Of a stretch of DNA of 64,000 nt, positions 1 to 8,440 are shown in pieces. The number at the start of each line of letters is the position of its first letter. Positions within the stretch are counted from its first letter, which is position 1. The notes beneath the pieces are model-generated. The model searched no databases and was not told the origin of the DNA. It saw only the letters and a program-made list of their open reading frames with translations. Source of the stretch: Pelotomaculum schinkii (GTDB taxonomy: Bacteria > Bacillota > Desulfotomaculia > Desulfotomaculales > Pelotomaculaceae); assembly GCF_004369205.1 (NCBI RefSeq), contig NZ_QFGA01000003.1, positions 434,001 through 498,000 on the forward strand, written 5' to 3'. Made by a program: the position numbers and the translations under genes.

Positions 1-285
1 GACATCATCGCTGATCCGTTGAGTCCCGATCCCCTTGATATTATTGAGGGGGACGAGGGTAGGCGAATGCTGGCGCAAGCTATCGAAGAACTTCCGCAAA
101 AAGATCTTACGGTGCTGTCACTTTATTATCAGGAAGGATTAACCTTAAAGGAAATCGGCAAAGTACTGGAGGTATCGGAGTCACGGGTTTGCCAGATCCA
201 TACCAGGGCTTTGAAGAGGCTCAGAGATAAGTTGGAGCAGGTTGAAACAACTGTTAAATGTAAACCGGTAAAACAAAGAAATTAA
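1..285 (+). CDS. fliA: RNA polymerase sigma-28 (FliA/SigD), C-terminal fragment
   Basis: The reading frame is open from base 1, so the gene enters from the left edge and only its last 94 codons are present. The visible part is sigma region 4: the helix-turn-helix stretch LTLKEIGKVLEVSESRVCQI followed by HTRALKRLRDKL, which in this family contacts the -35 element. The wording LPQKDLTVLSLYYQEGLTLK is typical of the flagellar sigma factor FliA/SigD, which directs late flagellar and chemotaxis genes. The gene sits directly upstream of flgF, flgG and che genes on the same strand, as expected at the end of a Firmicutes fla/che operon. The short tail after region 4 (KCKPVKQRN) is not conserved. The sigma-70 family call is secure; the FliA assignment rests on motif wording plus neighbours. 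Confidence 0.88.
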   Translation, partial: DIIADPLSPDPLDIIEGDEGRRMLAQAIEELPQKDLTVLSLYYQEGLTLKEIGKVLEVSESRVCQIHTRALKRLRDKLEQVETTVKCKPVKQRN

Positions 286-335
286 GGACGTTTGCAGTAT
301 AACAGCTCTTAATGATGTTGAAAGGGGATTGTAAA

Positions 336-1127
336 GTGATCAGAGGTTTGTATTGCGCCGCGTCCGGGATGGATGTACAGCAGGCGAAAGCTGAAAGTAT
401 CTCCAATAATCTGGCCAATAGCGCCACACCGGGTTTTAAAGCGGAAAATATACAGGTGCAGAGCTTCCCGGAGGTCCTTCTGGTACAACAGGGCGGACCA
501 AAACGTCAGGTTGGGGCAATGGCGCTCGATGCGCCTCAAGAAATTGGCTCCGCTGGAATGGGCGCCCTGGTGACCGGGGTCCCCATCGACCATGCGCCGG
601 GGGTGGTTCAAGAAACCGGCAAGGCAACCGACATGGTACTCAAGGGGCCTGGGTTTTTTGCGGTTAACGCGCCTGCCGCAGGAGATCCCGGGAGGGTTTG
701 TTATACCCGCAACGGGGCATTCAAGGTAGACCAGGAGGGCTATCTGGCCGTTGGAAGCGGATACCGCGTGCTGGGCCAGGGTGGCGCCATAAGGGTGGAA
801 GACACCGGGTTTAACGTCGCCCCCGACGGAACAATTGAGGCCGGCGGCGCGGCAGTGGACAAGTTAAGGCTGGTTGAATTTGACGATGTGAACGTACTGC
901 GTAAAGAAGCCGGCGGTATATTTGTTGACGTCGAGGGAACGGGCGGCAGACAGGCTTCCTTGACTACGGTTGGCCAGGGTTTCCTGGAGAGGTCTAATGT
1001 TAACGTTGTTGACGAGATGGTGGGCCTGGTTTCGGTAATGCGTTCCTACGAGGCTAACCAACGGTTAATTCAGGCCTATGACGAACAGCTGGCCAAGACG
1101 GTAAACCAGGTGGGAAGTCTCAGGTAA
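336..1127 (+). CDS. flgF: Flagellar basal-body rod protein FlgF (FlhO-type)
   Basis: This is a structural rod or hook protein of the flagellar basal body, exported through the flagellar type III apparatus. The start is taken as GTG at 336, giving MIRGLYCAASGM, the usual N-terminus of the family, behind an AAAGGGG box at 321-327. An in-frame ATG at 312 lies upstream of that box and is unlikely. The N-terminal rod signature SISNNLANSATPGFKA and the C-terminal helix (VDEMVGLVSVMRSYEANQRL) are both present, and 263 residues is normal. FlgF and FlgG are paralogues; the first gene of such Firmicutes pairs corresponds to B. subtilis FlhO. It lies between fliA and flgG in the same operon. Confidence 0.87.
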   Translation: MIRGLYCAASGMDVQQAKAESISNNLANSATPGFKAENIQVQSFPEVLLVQQGGPKRQVGAMALDAPQEIGSAGMGALVTGVPIDHAPGVVQETGKATDMVLKGPGFFAVNAPAAGDPGRVCYTRNGAFKVDQEGYLAVGSGYRVLGQGGAIRVEDTGFNVAPDGTIEAGGAAVDKLRLVEFDDVNVLRKEAGGIFVDVEGTGGRQASLTTVGQGFLERSNVNVVDEMVGLVSVMRSYEANQRLIQAYDEQLAKTVNQVGSLR

Positions 1128-1229
1128 CAGTAATTTCATCTTTCCCAAATGCATCTGTGGGCTAAGCTGGTACAAACGGAATGCCCTCGTTTATGATGAA
1201 AAATTTGCAAACCAACAGAGGTGATGAAT

Positions 1230-2003
1230 GTGTTAAGAGCCCTCGGAAGCGGCGCTTCCGGACTTAACGCCCAGCAAATAAAGGTTGATATTTCGGCCAA
1301 TAATCTTGCTAACATCAATACCCCGGGCTTTAAAAAAAGCAGCCCCGATTTTTTCGAACTGGTCAGTCAGGATTTATTGAACTCCGGCATCCCGGCAGCT
1401 GCCGGCGATAACCGGCTTGCGCTGGGAAGCGGTGTACACGTAGCGGAGGTGACGAGGGTTTATGAACAGGGAAATATGATTGAAACCGGAGCTCCAGCAG
1501 ATTTGGCAATTCAGGGTGAAGGGTTTTTTAAAGTGCTTCTGCCTGACGGGGAAGAGCGATATACCCGGGGTGGTAGTTTTACCCTTGACCCGGCAGGGAA
1601 TATCGTTACATCCGCCGGTTATATCCTGGAGGGAATTCAGTTGACGCCAGGTTCAAGTAAAATAAATGTGGCTCGAGATGGAACGGTGAGTGTTGTCAAC
1701 CACGATGAGACCATCACTGTGGAGGGGCAAATCCAGTTGTACCAGTTTACCAACGCGGCGGGACTTCAGGCGGCGGGTGAGGACCTTTATTCCTTCAACG
1801 GGCCTGCAGCGGAAGTTGTTGCGGGAGATCCCGGCACGGGGGGATTCGGTATAGTCAGGCAAGGTTGCCTGGAAAAGGCCAATGTCGACCTGGTTGAGGA
1901 AATGACTAACCTGATTGAAGCCCAGCGCGCCTATGGGTTCAATACCCGTATTGTGCGCACGGCTGATGAGATGTGGAGTATGGCCAATAGTTTACGGAAG
2001 TAA
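1230..2003 (+). CDS. flgG: Flagellar distal rod protein FlgG (FlhP-type)
   Basis: Distal rod protein of the flagellar basal body. The start is GTG at 1230 (MLRALGSGASGLNAQQIKVD), six bases after an AGAGGTGA box at 1217-1224; in-frame GTG 1221 and ATG 1224 overlap that box. The N-terminal rod motif DISANNLANINTPGFKKS and the C-terminal EMTNLIEAQRAYGFNTRIV are well conserved, and 257 residues fits FlgG, normally about 260. It shares the N- and C-terminal rod signatures of the preceding flgF, so the two are paralogues. The stop is only 10 bases from cheD, which points to cotranscription and probably translational coupling. Confidence 0.88.
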   Translation: MLRALGSGASGLNAQQIKVDISANNLANINTPGFKKSSPDFFELVSQDLLNSGIPAAAGDNRLALGSGVHVAEVTRVYEQGNMIETGAPADLAIQGEGFFKVLLPDGEERYTRGGSFTLDPAGNIVTSAGYILEGIQLTPGSSKINVARDGTVSVVNHDETITVEGQIQLYQFTNAAGLQAAGEDLYSFNGPAAEVVAGDPGTGGFGIVRQGCLEKANVDLVEEMTNLIEAQRAYGFNTRIVRTADEMWSMANSLRK

Positions 2004-2013
2004 GGTGATTTGC

Positions 2014-2544
2014 ATGCAGTTGTCGCCGGCACGGGAAAACCAGGTAAGCCAGGCTGTGCTTGTTACCGAAATTCAGGTTGGTATCGCTGAACTGAAAGTG
2101 GCCGGGCACCCTGACCGTTTGATTACCTTTAGCCTTGGTTCCTGTGTCGGGGTCAGCCTTTATGACCCTTTTACCAGGGTGGGAGGGCTAATACATATTA
2201 TGCTTCCTGACAGTACCCAGTTCAACACTGTTACCAAACCGGCCAAGTTTGCCGATCTGGGCATCCCCCTGCTTTTAAGTGAGATCAGGCGTTATGGGGC
2301 AAGGAGCGCCAACCTGCAGGCTAAGCTGGCCGGCGGGGCCCAGATGTTTTCCGGTTCAAATGAAAAGTTTGAGCTCAATATAGGCATGCGAAATGCTACT
2401 ATGGCCAGGCAAACATTAAAAAAGCTTGGAATTAAAATATTGGCCGCGGAATTGGGCGGCAACAGGGGCAGGACCATGATCCTGGATACGGTCAGCGGAC
2501 AGGTTTTTATTCGGACGGCGGGTAGCCAATTAAAGGTGATTTAA
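2014..2544 (+). CDS. cheD: Chemoreceptor glutamine deamidase CheD
   Basis: CheD deamidates glutamines in methyl-accepting chemotaxis proteins and, in CheC-containing systems, binds CheC and stimulates its CheY-P phosphatase activity. The start is ATG 2014, six bases after an AAGGTG box that overlaps the flgG stop; an in-frame start at 1915 would lie deep inside flgG. The catalytic Cys is in ITFSLGSCVGVSLYDP and the catalytic His in GGLIHIMLPDS, the known Cys-His arrangement of the family. At 176 residues it is close to family length (about 160). The cheC gene follows 31 bases later, so the functional CheC-CheD partners are adjacent. Confidence 0.93.
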   Translation: MQLSPARENQVSQAVLVTEIQVGIAELKVAGHPDRLITFSLGSCVGVSLYDPFTRVGGLIHIMLPDSTQFNTVTKPAKFADLGIPLLLSEIRRYGARSANLQAKLAGGAQMFSGSNEKFELNIGMRNATMARQTLKKLGIKILAAELGGNRGRTMILDTVSGQVFIRTAGSQLKVI

Positions 2545-2575
2545 AGAGCATCAAGATCCGAAGAAGGGAAGAAAA

Positions 2576-3193
2576 ATGAGTGAACGCATAGAAATGTCAT
2601 ACTCCCATTTGGATGTTCTGCAGGAAATCAGTAACATCGGTTTGGGTAACGCTGCCACAGCCCTGGCCGAATTACTGAAAAAAAAGGTTAATATAGCTGT
2701 GCCTCATGCCACTTTTTTGGAGATGGAACAGGTATTTCCTCTGGTAGGCGGGCTGGAGGAAGTCGTTGCCTGTGTCAACCTCAGTTTTGACGGTGATGTT
2801 GCTGGAACAGTTATGTATATTTTTGCAGAAAAAAGCGTCTATAAGCTGGTGGATATGTTGCTCGGGCAGGAGATAGGCGCTACCGGGGAACTGAACGCTT
2901 TGGGTGAGTCGGTTATAATGGAAATCGGCAACATTTTGACCGGCTCATTTATGAACGCCCTCGGTAGTATGACCGGCTTGACCATGCAAACTTCCGTGCC
3001 GTTGTTTGCTTTTGATATGATGGGGGCGATCTTAAGCGCTTCTCTTGTAGCCAGCGGTCACTGGGATGAGCAAGTGCTTTTAATCGAAACAATTTTTTTG
3101 CAGAACAATGACCAAATTAAAGGGCACTTTTTCCTGCTGCCGGAAACCGGCGCTCTAAACAGGCTTTTCGAAGCGTTGGGTATACCTGCATAA
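2576..3193 (+). CDS. cheC: CheY-P phosphatase CheC
   Basis: CheC dephosphorylates CheY-P and takes part in the CheC-CheD-CheY adaptation loop. Two copies of the CheC/FliY phosphatase motif are visible: EISNIGLGNAATALAELL near residue 16 and ALGESVIMEIGNILTGSF near residue 112. Each carries the Glu and Asn of the E-x2-N active-site pattern, so both pseudo-symmetric active centres appear intact. Length is 205 residues, typical of CheC. The ribosome binding site is GAAGGGAAGAAA just before ATG 2576. It lies between cheD and cheY on the same strand. Confidence 0.92.
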   Translation: MSERIEMSYSHLDVLQEISNIGLGNAATALAELLKKKVNIAVPHATFLEMEQVFPLVGGLEEVVACVNLSFDGDVAGTVMYIFAEKSVYKLVDMLLGQEIGATGELNALGESVIMEIGNILTGSFMNALGSMTGLTMQTSVPLFAFDMMGAILSASLVASGHWDEQVLLIETIFLQNNDQIKGHFFLLPETGALNRLFEALGIPA

Positions 3194-3221
3194 TGCTGAT
3201 AGAAACGGAGGTAGCATAACT

Positions 3222-3596
3222 TTGGGTAAGAGAATCCTGATTGTAGATGATGCTGCATTTATGAGAATGATGATTAAAAATATCGTCACGAAAAATGGCT
3301 ATGAAGTGGTAGGTGAGGCTGAGAACGGGCAGGCTGCTTTGGAATTATATAAGGAGCACAAACCCGACCTGGTGACTATGGATATCACCATGCCTGAGAT
3401 GAGCGGCATTGAGGGTGTGAAGGCCATCCGCCAGTTTGACCCTGCCGCCAACATAATCATGTGCAGCGCTATGGGCCAACAGGCCATGGTAATGGATGCT
3501 ATTCAGGCGGGGGCAAAAGATTTTATCGTTAAGCCCTTCCAGCAGGACCGCATCCTTCAGGCTATCGAGAGAGTCCTGGCCAGAGCAGGCCAATAA
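3222..3596 (+). CDS. cheY: Chemotaxis response regulator CheY
   Basis: Single-domain receiver that carries the phosphoryl signal from CheA to the flagellar switch. It starts with TTG at 3222, set by the ACGGAGGTA box at 3205-3213. The acidic pair is D9/D10, the phospho-acceptor is Asp54 in LVTMDITMPEMSG, and the conserved Lys lies in DFIVKPF near the C-terminus. At 124 residues there is no output domain. The position between cheC and the switch genes fliM/fliY supports CheY rather than another receiver. In CheC/CheD organisms CheY-P commonly promotes counterclockwise rotation; that is family knowledge, not visible here. Confidence 0.92.
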   Translation: MGKRILIVDDAAFMRMMIKNIVTKNGYEVVGEAENGQAALELYKEHKPDLVTMDITMPEMSGIEGVKAIRQFDPAANIIMCSAMGQQAMVMDAIQAGAKDFIVKPFQQDRILQAIERVLARAGQ

Positions 3597-3633
3597 AAAA
3601 ATAATTGTATAACTAGGCTGGGATGATTAAATC

Positions 3634-4626
3634 ATGGATGTCCTGTCTCAAAACGAAATAGACGCTTTGCTGGATGCGTTGTCCACGGGCGAAGTTAAGA
3701 TTGAAGAACTTAAAGGAACCGCACAACAGGTTAATTATAAAAACTATGATTTCCGGCGCCCGAATAAATTTTCCAAGGAACAGCTGCGTACCCTCCAGGC
3801 GTTGCATGGTGTCTTCGCACGTATCCTGTCGAACTTTTTAACCGGATATCTGAGGAACAACATTCAGGTTGAGGTCGCTTCTGTGGATCAAATGACTTAT
3901 GAGGATTTTATTGGTTCAATACCAAGTCCGGCGGTCCTTACTGTTTTTTCCTTGGAGCCTTTAAAGGGTACGGCCATGGTGCAGTTTGATCCTATGTTTC
4001 TTTTCCCCATGATCGACCTGTTCTTCGGGGGGAAAGGGGAAGCCCCGGGCTCAGTCCGGGAGTTTACCGACATCGAACTTGCTGTGGCGCGCAATCTGGC
4101 CGAAAAGGTCTTGGAAAACCTGGCCCTGGCCTGGAAGGACATTATTCAGGTCAAGCCGGTTATTACTTCTGTGGAGACCAACCCTCACCTGCACCAGATA
4201 TTATCTTTTAATGAAATTGTGGCCCTGATCACCCTGACTACCCAGGTAGGCGACGCAACCAAAGGATTTATTAACCTTTGTCTGCCCTTTCCTTTATTGG
4301 TTCCTGTAGTCTCCCAACTGGCTTATCACAAAAGCTTTAAACCCGACACTACTGATATTAGTATTCAGGAAACAAAAAGACTACAATACTGGCTCGGCTT
4401 TCCAATGATAGAACTGACGGTTTTGACCGGCCAAACCCAGATAACCGTTCATGATTTTTTACAGTTGCAGGAAGGTGACGTGTTGCTTCTGAACAGTAAG
4501 GTAGATCAGGATATGGACCTGTATGTAGGAGAATCTTTGAAATTTAAAGCTCAGCCAGGTACGCTGGGGAACCAGCTCGCCGTACAAATTACCGCGTTGA
4601 CGTCGGGAGGTGAGCAAGATGACTAA
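3634..4626 (+). CDS. fliM: Flagellar motor switch protein FliM
   Basis: Component of the C-ring that binds CheY-P and sets rotation direction. The N-terminus carries the CheY-binding peptide (LSQNEIDALLDAL, residues 4-16). The middle domain is CheC-like but lacks phosphatase motifs, and the C-terminal SpoA/FliN-like domain runs from about residue 250 (LTVLTGQTQITVHDFLQLQ). Length is 330 residues, as expected. Its stop codon overlaps the fliY start by 8 bases, so the two switch subunits are likely translationally coupled. Confidence 0.94.
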   Translation: MDVLSQNEIDALLDALSTGEVKIEELKGTAQQVNYKNYDFRRPNKFSKEQLRTLQALHGVFARILSNFLTGYLRNNIQVEVASVDQMTYEDFIGSIPSPAVLTVFSLEPLKGTAMVQFDPMFLFPMIDLFFGGKGEAPGSVREFTDIELAVARNLAEKVLENLALAWKDIIQVKPVITSVETNPHLHQILSFNEIVALITLTTQVGDATKGFINLCLPFPLLVPVVSQLAYHKSFKPDTTDISIQETKRLQYWLGFPMIELTVLTGQTQITVHDFLQLQEGDVLLLNSKVDQDMDLYVGESLKFKAQPGTLGNQLAVQITALTSGGEQDD

Positions 4627-5818
4627 CAAGCTTCTGAAACAGGAAGAAATAGACGCGCTCCTGAACGGTCAGGAGCCGGAATCTGACCATCCGGAAAAAT
4701 ATGTGGAACAAGAAAAACATGGACCACTGGAGTCTGCCGGGGTGGATTCTACCGGAGAGCAAAATGCTGCTCAAGCAAACGGGGCGGTATTGGTAACGGA
4801 ACAGCCGGCTATGGGGCTGTCGTTATTAACAGACGAAGAAAAAGACGCCCTGGGGGAGGTCGGCAACATATGTATGGGTTCTTCGGCAACCACCCTGTCC
4901 ATGCTGCTCAACCAGCCGGTACACATAACCAGCCCAAGGGTGACGATCACCACCATGGAAGAGCTTTTCAACAGTTTCGTTACTCCTCATATGTCCATAC
5001 GCGTGCGTTTTATAGAAGGACTTTCCGGTTATAATCTTTTGATCATGAGAGTACAAGACGCCGCTGTCCTGGCCGACTTGATGATGGGCGGCGACGGTAT
5101 AAGCGCATCTGATGAGCTTGCTGAAATTGGCATCAGCGCAGCTTCCGAAGCCATGAACCAGATGATCGGGGCCGCATCTACGGCTATGGCTACGATGTTT
5201 AGCCGTACTGTAAATATATCTCCCCCCGTAACAAAAATTTATCATAGCCCTGAAGAATTAACCTCTCTGGAGCAAAGCCAGGTGGTGGTCGTTTGGTTTA
5301 AAATGACCATCGGCAGCGTCCTCGATACCCAGATCATGCAGGTAATGGATATGGATACAGCCAGGGAAGAAGCCGGTTTAATTCTGGGCCAGTTGTTAAA
5401 AGCGGAAGGGGAAGAATGTTTACCTATTCAAGAAGAGCCGCATGCGCAGGCTGCAAACCATTCATCTCTGCCGGAACAGCAGGCCCGTATTGAAACCTCC
5501 CGCGCCAGGCCGCCTGCGGCAAGAAGGCCTGCGGCGACTCAATCCGGTCTTGATCAGCAGCGTTTGGAGCTGATACTGGATATCCCTTTGAAAGTTACGG
5601 TCCTCCTGGGCCGGACCAGGTGGCCGATTAAAGATATACTGGAGCTGACGCCCGGATCTGTGGTTGAACTGCAAAGCCTTGTGGACGAGCCGGTGGAAGT
5701 GCTGATAAACGGTACCCTGGTGGCGATGGGGGAAGTGGTGGTTGTAAATGAAAACTTTGGAGTACGGCTCACCAACATCATTAAACCGGAGGAAAGGCTG
5801 CAAAAACTCAGGAAATAA
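4619..5818 (+). CDS. fliY: Flagellar motor switch phosphatase FliY (CheC-like plus FliN)
   Basis: Combines a CheY-P phosphatase with the FliN switch domain at the C-ring. The start is ATG 4619 (MTNKLLKQEEIDALLNGQ), preceded by GGGAGGTGAG; the in-frame GTG at 4610 is part of that box. The EIDALL peptide at residues 10-15 is the CheY-binding element shared with FliM. Two CheC-type motifs follow (GEVGNICMGSSATTLSML and GISAASEAMNQMIGAAST), then a Pro/Ala/Arg-rich linker and the FliN domain (LELILDIPLKVTVLLGRTRW to the end). The 399 residues fit the fused FliY form used by Firmicutes. It is the last clearly flagellar gene in the window, so export genes such as fliPQR must lie elsewhere. Confidence 0.93.
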   Translation: MTNKLLKQEEIDALLNGQEPESDHPEKYVEQEKHGPLESAGVDSTGEQNAAQANGAVLVTEQPAMGLSLLTDEEKDALGEVGNICMGSSATTLSMLLNQPVHITSPRVTITTMEELFNSFVTPHMSIRVRFIEGLSGYNLLIMRVQDAAVLADLMMGGDGISASDELAEIGISAASEAMNQMIGAASTAMATMFSRTVNISPPVTKIYHSPEELTSLEQSQVVVVWFKMTIGSVLDTQIMQVMDMDTAREEAGLILGQLLKAEGEECLPIQEEPHAQAANHSSLPEQQARIETSRARPPAARRPAATQSGLDQQRLELILDIPLKVTVLLGRTRWPIKDILELTPGSVVELQSLVDEPVEVLINGTLVAMGEVVVVNENFGVRLTNIIKPEERLQKLRK

Positions 5819-5932
5819 GGATGCCCTGAAATAAATCTTTAGCCTGACAACAGGACATATTTTTTTTATTTCCCCTACTATATTAATTCCAGGTTTTTGG
5901 TTATATTTAATGGTAATATAGGGAGGGAGAAT

Positions 5933-6670
5933 TTGAAAATTTACGCCATAGGTGATATGCACTTTTCTTTCAGCCGTCCGGTTGACCCGTTACGCTGGGA
6001 TGATGTCGAAACCTACAAGCCGATGGATATATTCGGGGCGGAATGGCGCGGACACTACCGAAAAATATATGACAACTGGGTTAAGATAATAAATAATGAA
6101 GATATTGTTCTAATACCCGGTGATTTTTCATGGGCCATGAAACTGAGCGAGGCGCGCTACGACCTGGATTTCCTGGGCTTACTGCCGGGGACCATTGTGG
6201 GTATACCAGGAAACCATGATCTCTGGTGGCAAAGTCTTTCACGTGTGCGCGAAGCGCTGCCTCCAAACATGAGATTGCTCCAGAATGATCATACTGAGGT
6301 CGGCAATGTTTCGCTTTGTGGTTCAAGGGGCTGGCTTTGCCCGGGAGCAGAATATTTCAGTGACCATGACCTTAAAATATACCGCAGGGAGTTAATAAGG
6401 ATGGAGAATTCCTTAAAGAGCGCTGGTCCTGCCGGTAAGGAAATTATTGTAATGATGCATTTTATGCCTGTTAATGATCGCCACGAGAAGAATGAATTTA
6501 TTGAAATGTTTCAATATTACCGGGTAAACACCGTGGTTTACGGCCATTTACACGGAGCGGCAACCAGGCTTCGGCTTCCAGGCCGCGCCTGGGGGATAAA
6601 GTTCCAATTGGCCAGTGCGGACTTTCTGCATTTCGCGCCTGTATTAATAAAGGACGAGGGCTTAATATGA
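5933..6670 (+). CDS. Calcineurin-like metallophosphoesterase
   Basis: Predicted cytoplasmic metal-dependent phosphoesterase. The start is TTG at 5933 (MKIYAIGDMHFS) after the strong GGGAGGGAG box at 5921-5929. All the metal-binding blocks are visible in order: D8-x-H10 in GDMHF, GD in IPGDFSWA, the GNHD box in GIPGNHDLWW, MMHF, and the C-terminal GHLH in VYGHLHG. The 245 residues form a single catalytic domain with no signal peptide. The substrate cannot be told from sequence. Its stop overlaps the start of the following HAD phosphatase (ATGA), so the two are coupled. Confidence 0.85.
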   Translation: MKIYAIGDMHFSFSRPVDPLRWDDVETYKPMDIFGAEWRGHYRKIYDNWVKIINNEDIVLIPGDFSWAMKLSEARYDLDFLGLLPGTIVGIPGNHDLWWQSLSRVREALPPNMRLLQNDHTEVGNVSLCGSRGWLCPGAEYFSDHDLKIYRRELIRMENSLKSAGPAGKEIIVMMHFMPVNDRHEKNEFIEMFQYYRVNTVVYGHLHGAATRLRLPGRAWGIKFQLASADFLHFAPVLIKDEGLI

Positions 6671-7296
6671 ATACTGAAGCAGTTTTATTCGACCTGGACG
6701 GTACTCTGGTGGATTCACTTCCTTTAATAGTACGTACCTACCGCCATGTATTCAAGGAAATGGACATACCATGGGGAAATGATGATGTCGTGAAAATGAT
6801 CGGCCTCCCCTTGAAAGATATCGGACGCCGCTTTGTGGGTGAAGCGGCCCCTGCTTTTGAAGAGCGGTACCAGTACTATTACCACCGGGACCATGACCTC
6901 TATACCCGCCTTTTCCCAGGCACACTGGAGATGCTGGAAAGTCTTAAAAGCCAGGGGATTCGATTGGGCATCGTTACTTCAAAGGGAAAGCCCGGCACAA
7001 CCAGGACAGCTGCCTTTACCAGGCTTGACGCTTACATGGATGTGATGATTACCGCCCACGACGTGGCGAGACATAAGCCTGACCCGGAACCCATCTTAAC
7101 AGCTCTGGCAACCTTGCATGCGCAGGCTGAAAGGACTATTTTTATTGGGGACAGCAGTTATGATATCCTCACCGGGAAAAACGCAGGATGCCTTACTTTG
7201 GGAGTCGCCTGGGGACTCGACAGCCGTACGGAACTGGAGAAACTCAGCCCTGACGGCATACTTGCAAGCTGGGAGGAACTTCAGGAGTATCTATAA
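6667..7296 (+). CDS. HAD-superfamily phosphatase, PpaX/phosphoglycolate phosphatase-like
   Basis: Small-molecule phosphohydrolase of the haloacid dehalogenase superfamily. Motif I is VLFDLDGTLVDS, with nucleophile Asp9 and acid/base Asp11; motif II is the Ser in IVTSKGKPG; motif III/IV is HKPDPEPIL followed by IFIGDSSYDILTGKNAG. A helical cap of type C1 sits between motifs I and II. At 209 residues it matches pyrophosphatase PpaX and phosphoglycolate phosphatase Gph, which cannot be separated by eye, so no symbol is given. The ATG overlaps the stop of the metallophosphoesterase gene. Confidence 0.83.
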   Translation: MNTEAVLFDLDGTLVDSLPLIVRTYRHVFKEMDIPWGNDDVVKMIGLPLKDIGRRFVGEAAPAFEERYQYYYHRDHDLYTRLFPGTLEMLESLKSQGIRLGIVTSKGKPGTTRTAAFTRLDAYMDVMITAHDVARHKPDPEPILTALATLHAQAERTIFIGDSSYDILTGKNAGCLTLGVAWGLDSRTELEKLSPDGILASWEELQEYL

Positions 7297-7372
7297 CTTG
7301 GAGGGACCTTTGGTATATAAAACGCGCCCGGTAGATAGTTATGGATCAAGGCGGGAACTGGAGGATAACAGA

Positions 7373-7654
7373 TTGATCGTGGGATTATTGACGGTTGAGC
7401 TCTTTCTTGGTGAAGCAAATTCCCTAAAGGAGAAACGAAGATTGCTAAAAGGCCTTATCGACCGGATCAAAGCCCGCTTTAACGTATCAGTTGCCGAAGT
7501 AGGCGAACAGGACACCTGGCAGCGCTCCGTGGTGGGTGTTTCTTTCGTCAGCTGTGAGCAGGCTCATGTCCACCAGGTTTTAGCGGCGGTGGTAAGATTC
7601 ATAGAGCGCCAGGGTACGGTCCTGATCACCGACTATCAAACCGAGTTGCTTTAA
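7373..7654 (+). CDS. DUF503 family protein
   Basis: Small protein of the DUF503 family (YlxP-like), widespread in Firmicutes and often near translation genes; its exact function is unresolved. The start is TTG at 7373 (MIVGLLTVELFLGEANSLKE), seven bases after GGAGGA at 7360-7365. This gives 93 residues, the family's usual length, and the canonical N-terminus with the SLKEKRR motif. An upstream in-frame TTG at 7310 also has a GGAGG box but would add a non-conserved 21-residue extension. The C-terminal VLITDYQTELL is typical. Confidence 0.82.
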   Translation: MIVGLLTVELFLGEANSLKEKRRLLKGLIDRIKARFNVSVAEVGEQDTWQRSVVGVSFVSCEQAHVHQVLAAVVRFIERQGTVLITDYQTELL

Positions 7655-7733
7655 CTGTCGATTTGAGGCAGGAGGATATGCTGCTGTCTTCGTAGAAGAC
7701 TCTGTAAAATATTTCTTTACGGGGGGGCATATT

Positions 7734-8174
7734 ATGAGTCAGGAGCTGATTTCAGCTGCCAGAAACAAAGCCGGGGATTATTTTCGCCAGGGGTATAATT
7801 GCTCGGAATCCATTTTCCTCGCCTTCCGGGATCTCGTGGCCCCGGAGCTGGATGCGGGGCTGGTTAAAATGTTTACCGGTTTTGGCGGTGGCCTCGGTCA
7901 CGCCGGCTGCATGTGCGGGGCTTTAAGCTCAGCGGAAATGATCATCAGCCTTTTTACTGGACGGACCAGTAACCAGGAGGACCGCGAGGTAAGCTATCAA
8001 GCCGCCCGGGAGTACCACGATCTGTTTAACGAGCGTTTTGGCGGGACCTGCTGCCGCGCTCTGAACCCCCATTCTTTTGACACACCCGAACATCTCAAAA
8101 ACTGTCTTAAAATTACCGGCAACACCGGGAAGCTATTAATGGAATATCTAATTCAAAAAGGTCTGGTGGCCTAA
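7734..8174 (+). CDS. C_GCAxxG_C_C family Cys-rich protein
   Basis: Putative redox protein of the C_GCAxxG_C_C family, common in anaerobes. The landmark cysteines are present: YNCSES near residue 22, GHAGCMCGAL near 60, CCRAL near 103, and NCLKIT near 122. The family's core motif normally reads GCAxxG; here the local wording is CMCGAL, a small departure. Length is 146 residues, with no signal peptide or transmembrane helix. Cysteine spacing suggests metal or cluster binding, but no function is established for this member. It stands between DUF503 and a rho-independent terminator, with a G-rich leader just before the ATG. Confidence 0.78.
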   Translation: MSQELISAARNKAGDYFRQGYNCSESIFLAFRDLVAPELDAGLVKMFTGFGGGLGHAGCMCGALSSAEMIISLFTGRTSNQEDREVSYQAAREYHDLFNERFGGTCCRALNPHSFDTPEHLKNCLKITGNTGKLLMEYLIQKGLVA

Positions 8175-8189
8175 AGGATGCAGAAAAAA

Positions 8190-8219
8190 GGCGGCGCCTG
8201 AAAAACGCCGTCTTTTTTC
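8190..8219 (+). terminator. Rho-independent terminator after the C_GCAxxG_C_C gene
   Basis: Stem GGCGGCG (8190-8196) pairs with CGCCGTC (8206-8212, one G-T pair) across a 9-base loop. It is followed by TTTTTT, and an A-run precedes the stem. It lies 16 bases after the stop codon at 8174. Confidence 0.85.
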
Positions 8220-8440
8220 TATAATGTTAACGGAAGCAAAAGAACCGTCCCCCTGCTTGCCGGCTTTGCATTTAAACGGGGAGCAGCCCCCGGCTTTTGC
8301 CATCCATGAATACCTGTCCCGCCGGCGGTCCCTCACCGTTGAAGGCCAAGGCAGGTGGTCAGACGCAGACGCTGTTTACCGGACACCTTCCCCGCGCTTC
8401 TATTATGGCCGGAGGTAGTGCTTCTTATGCGAAAAATTCA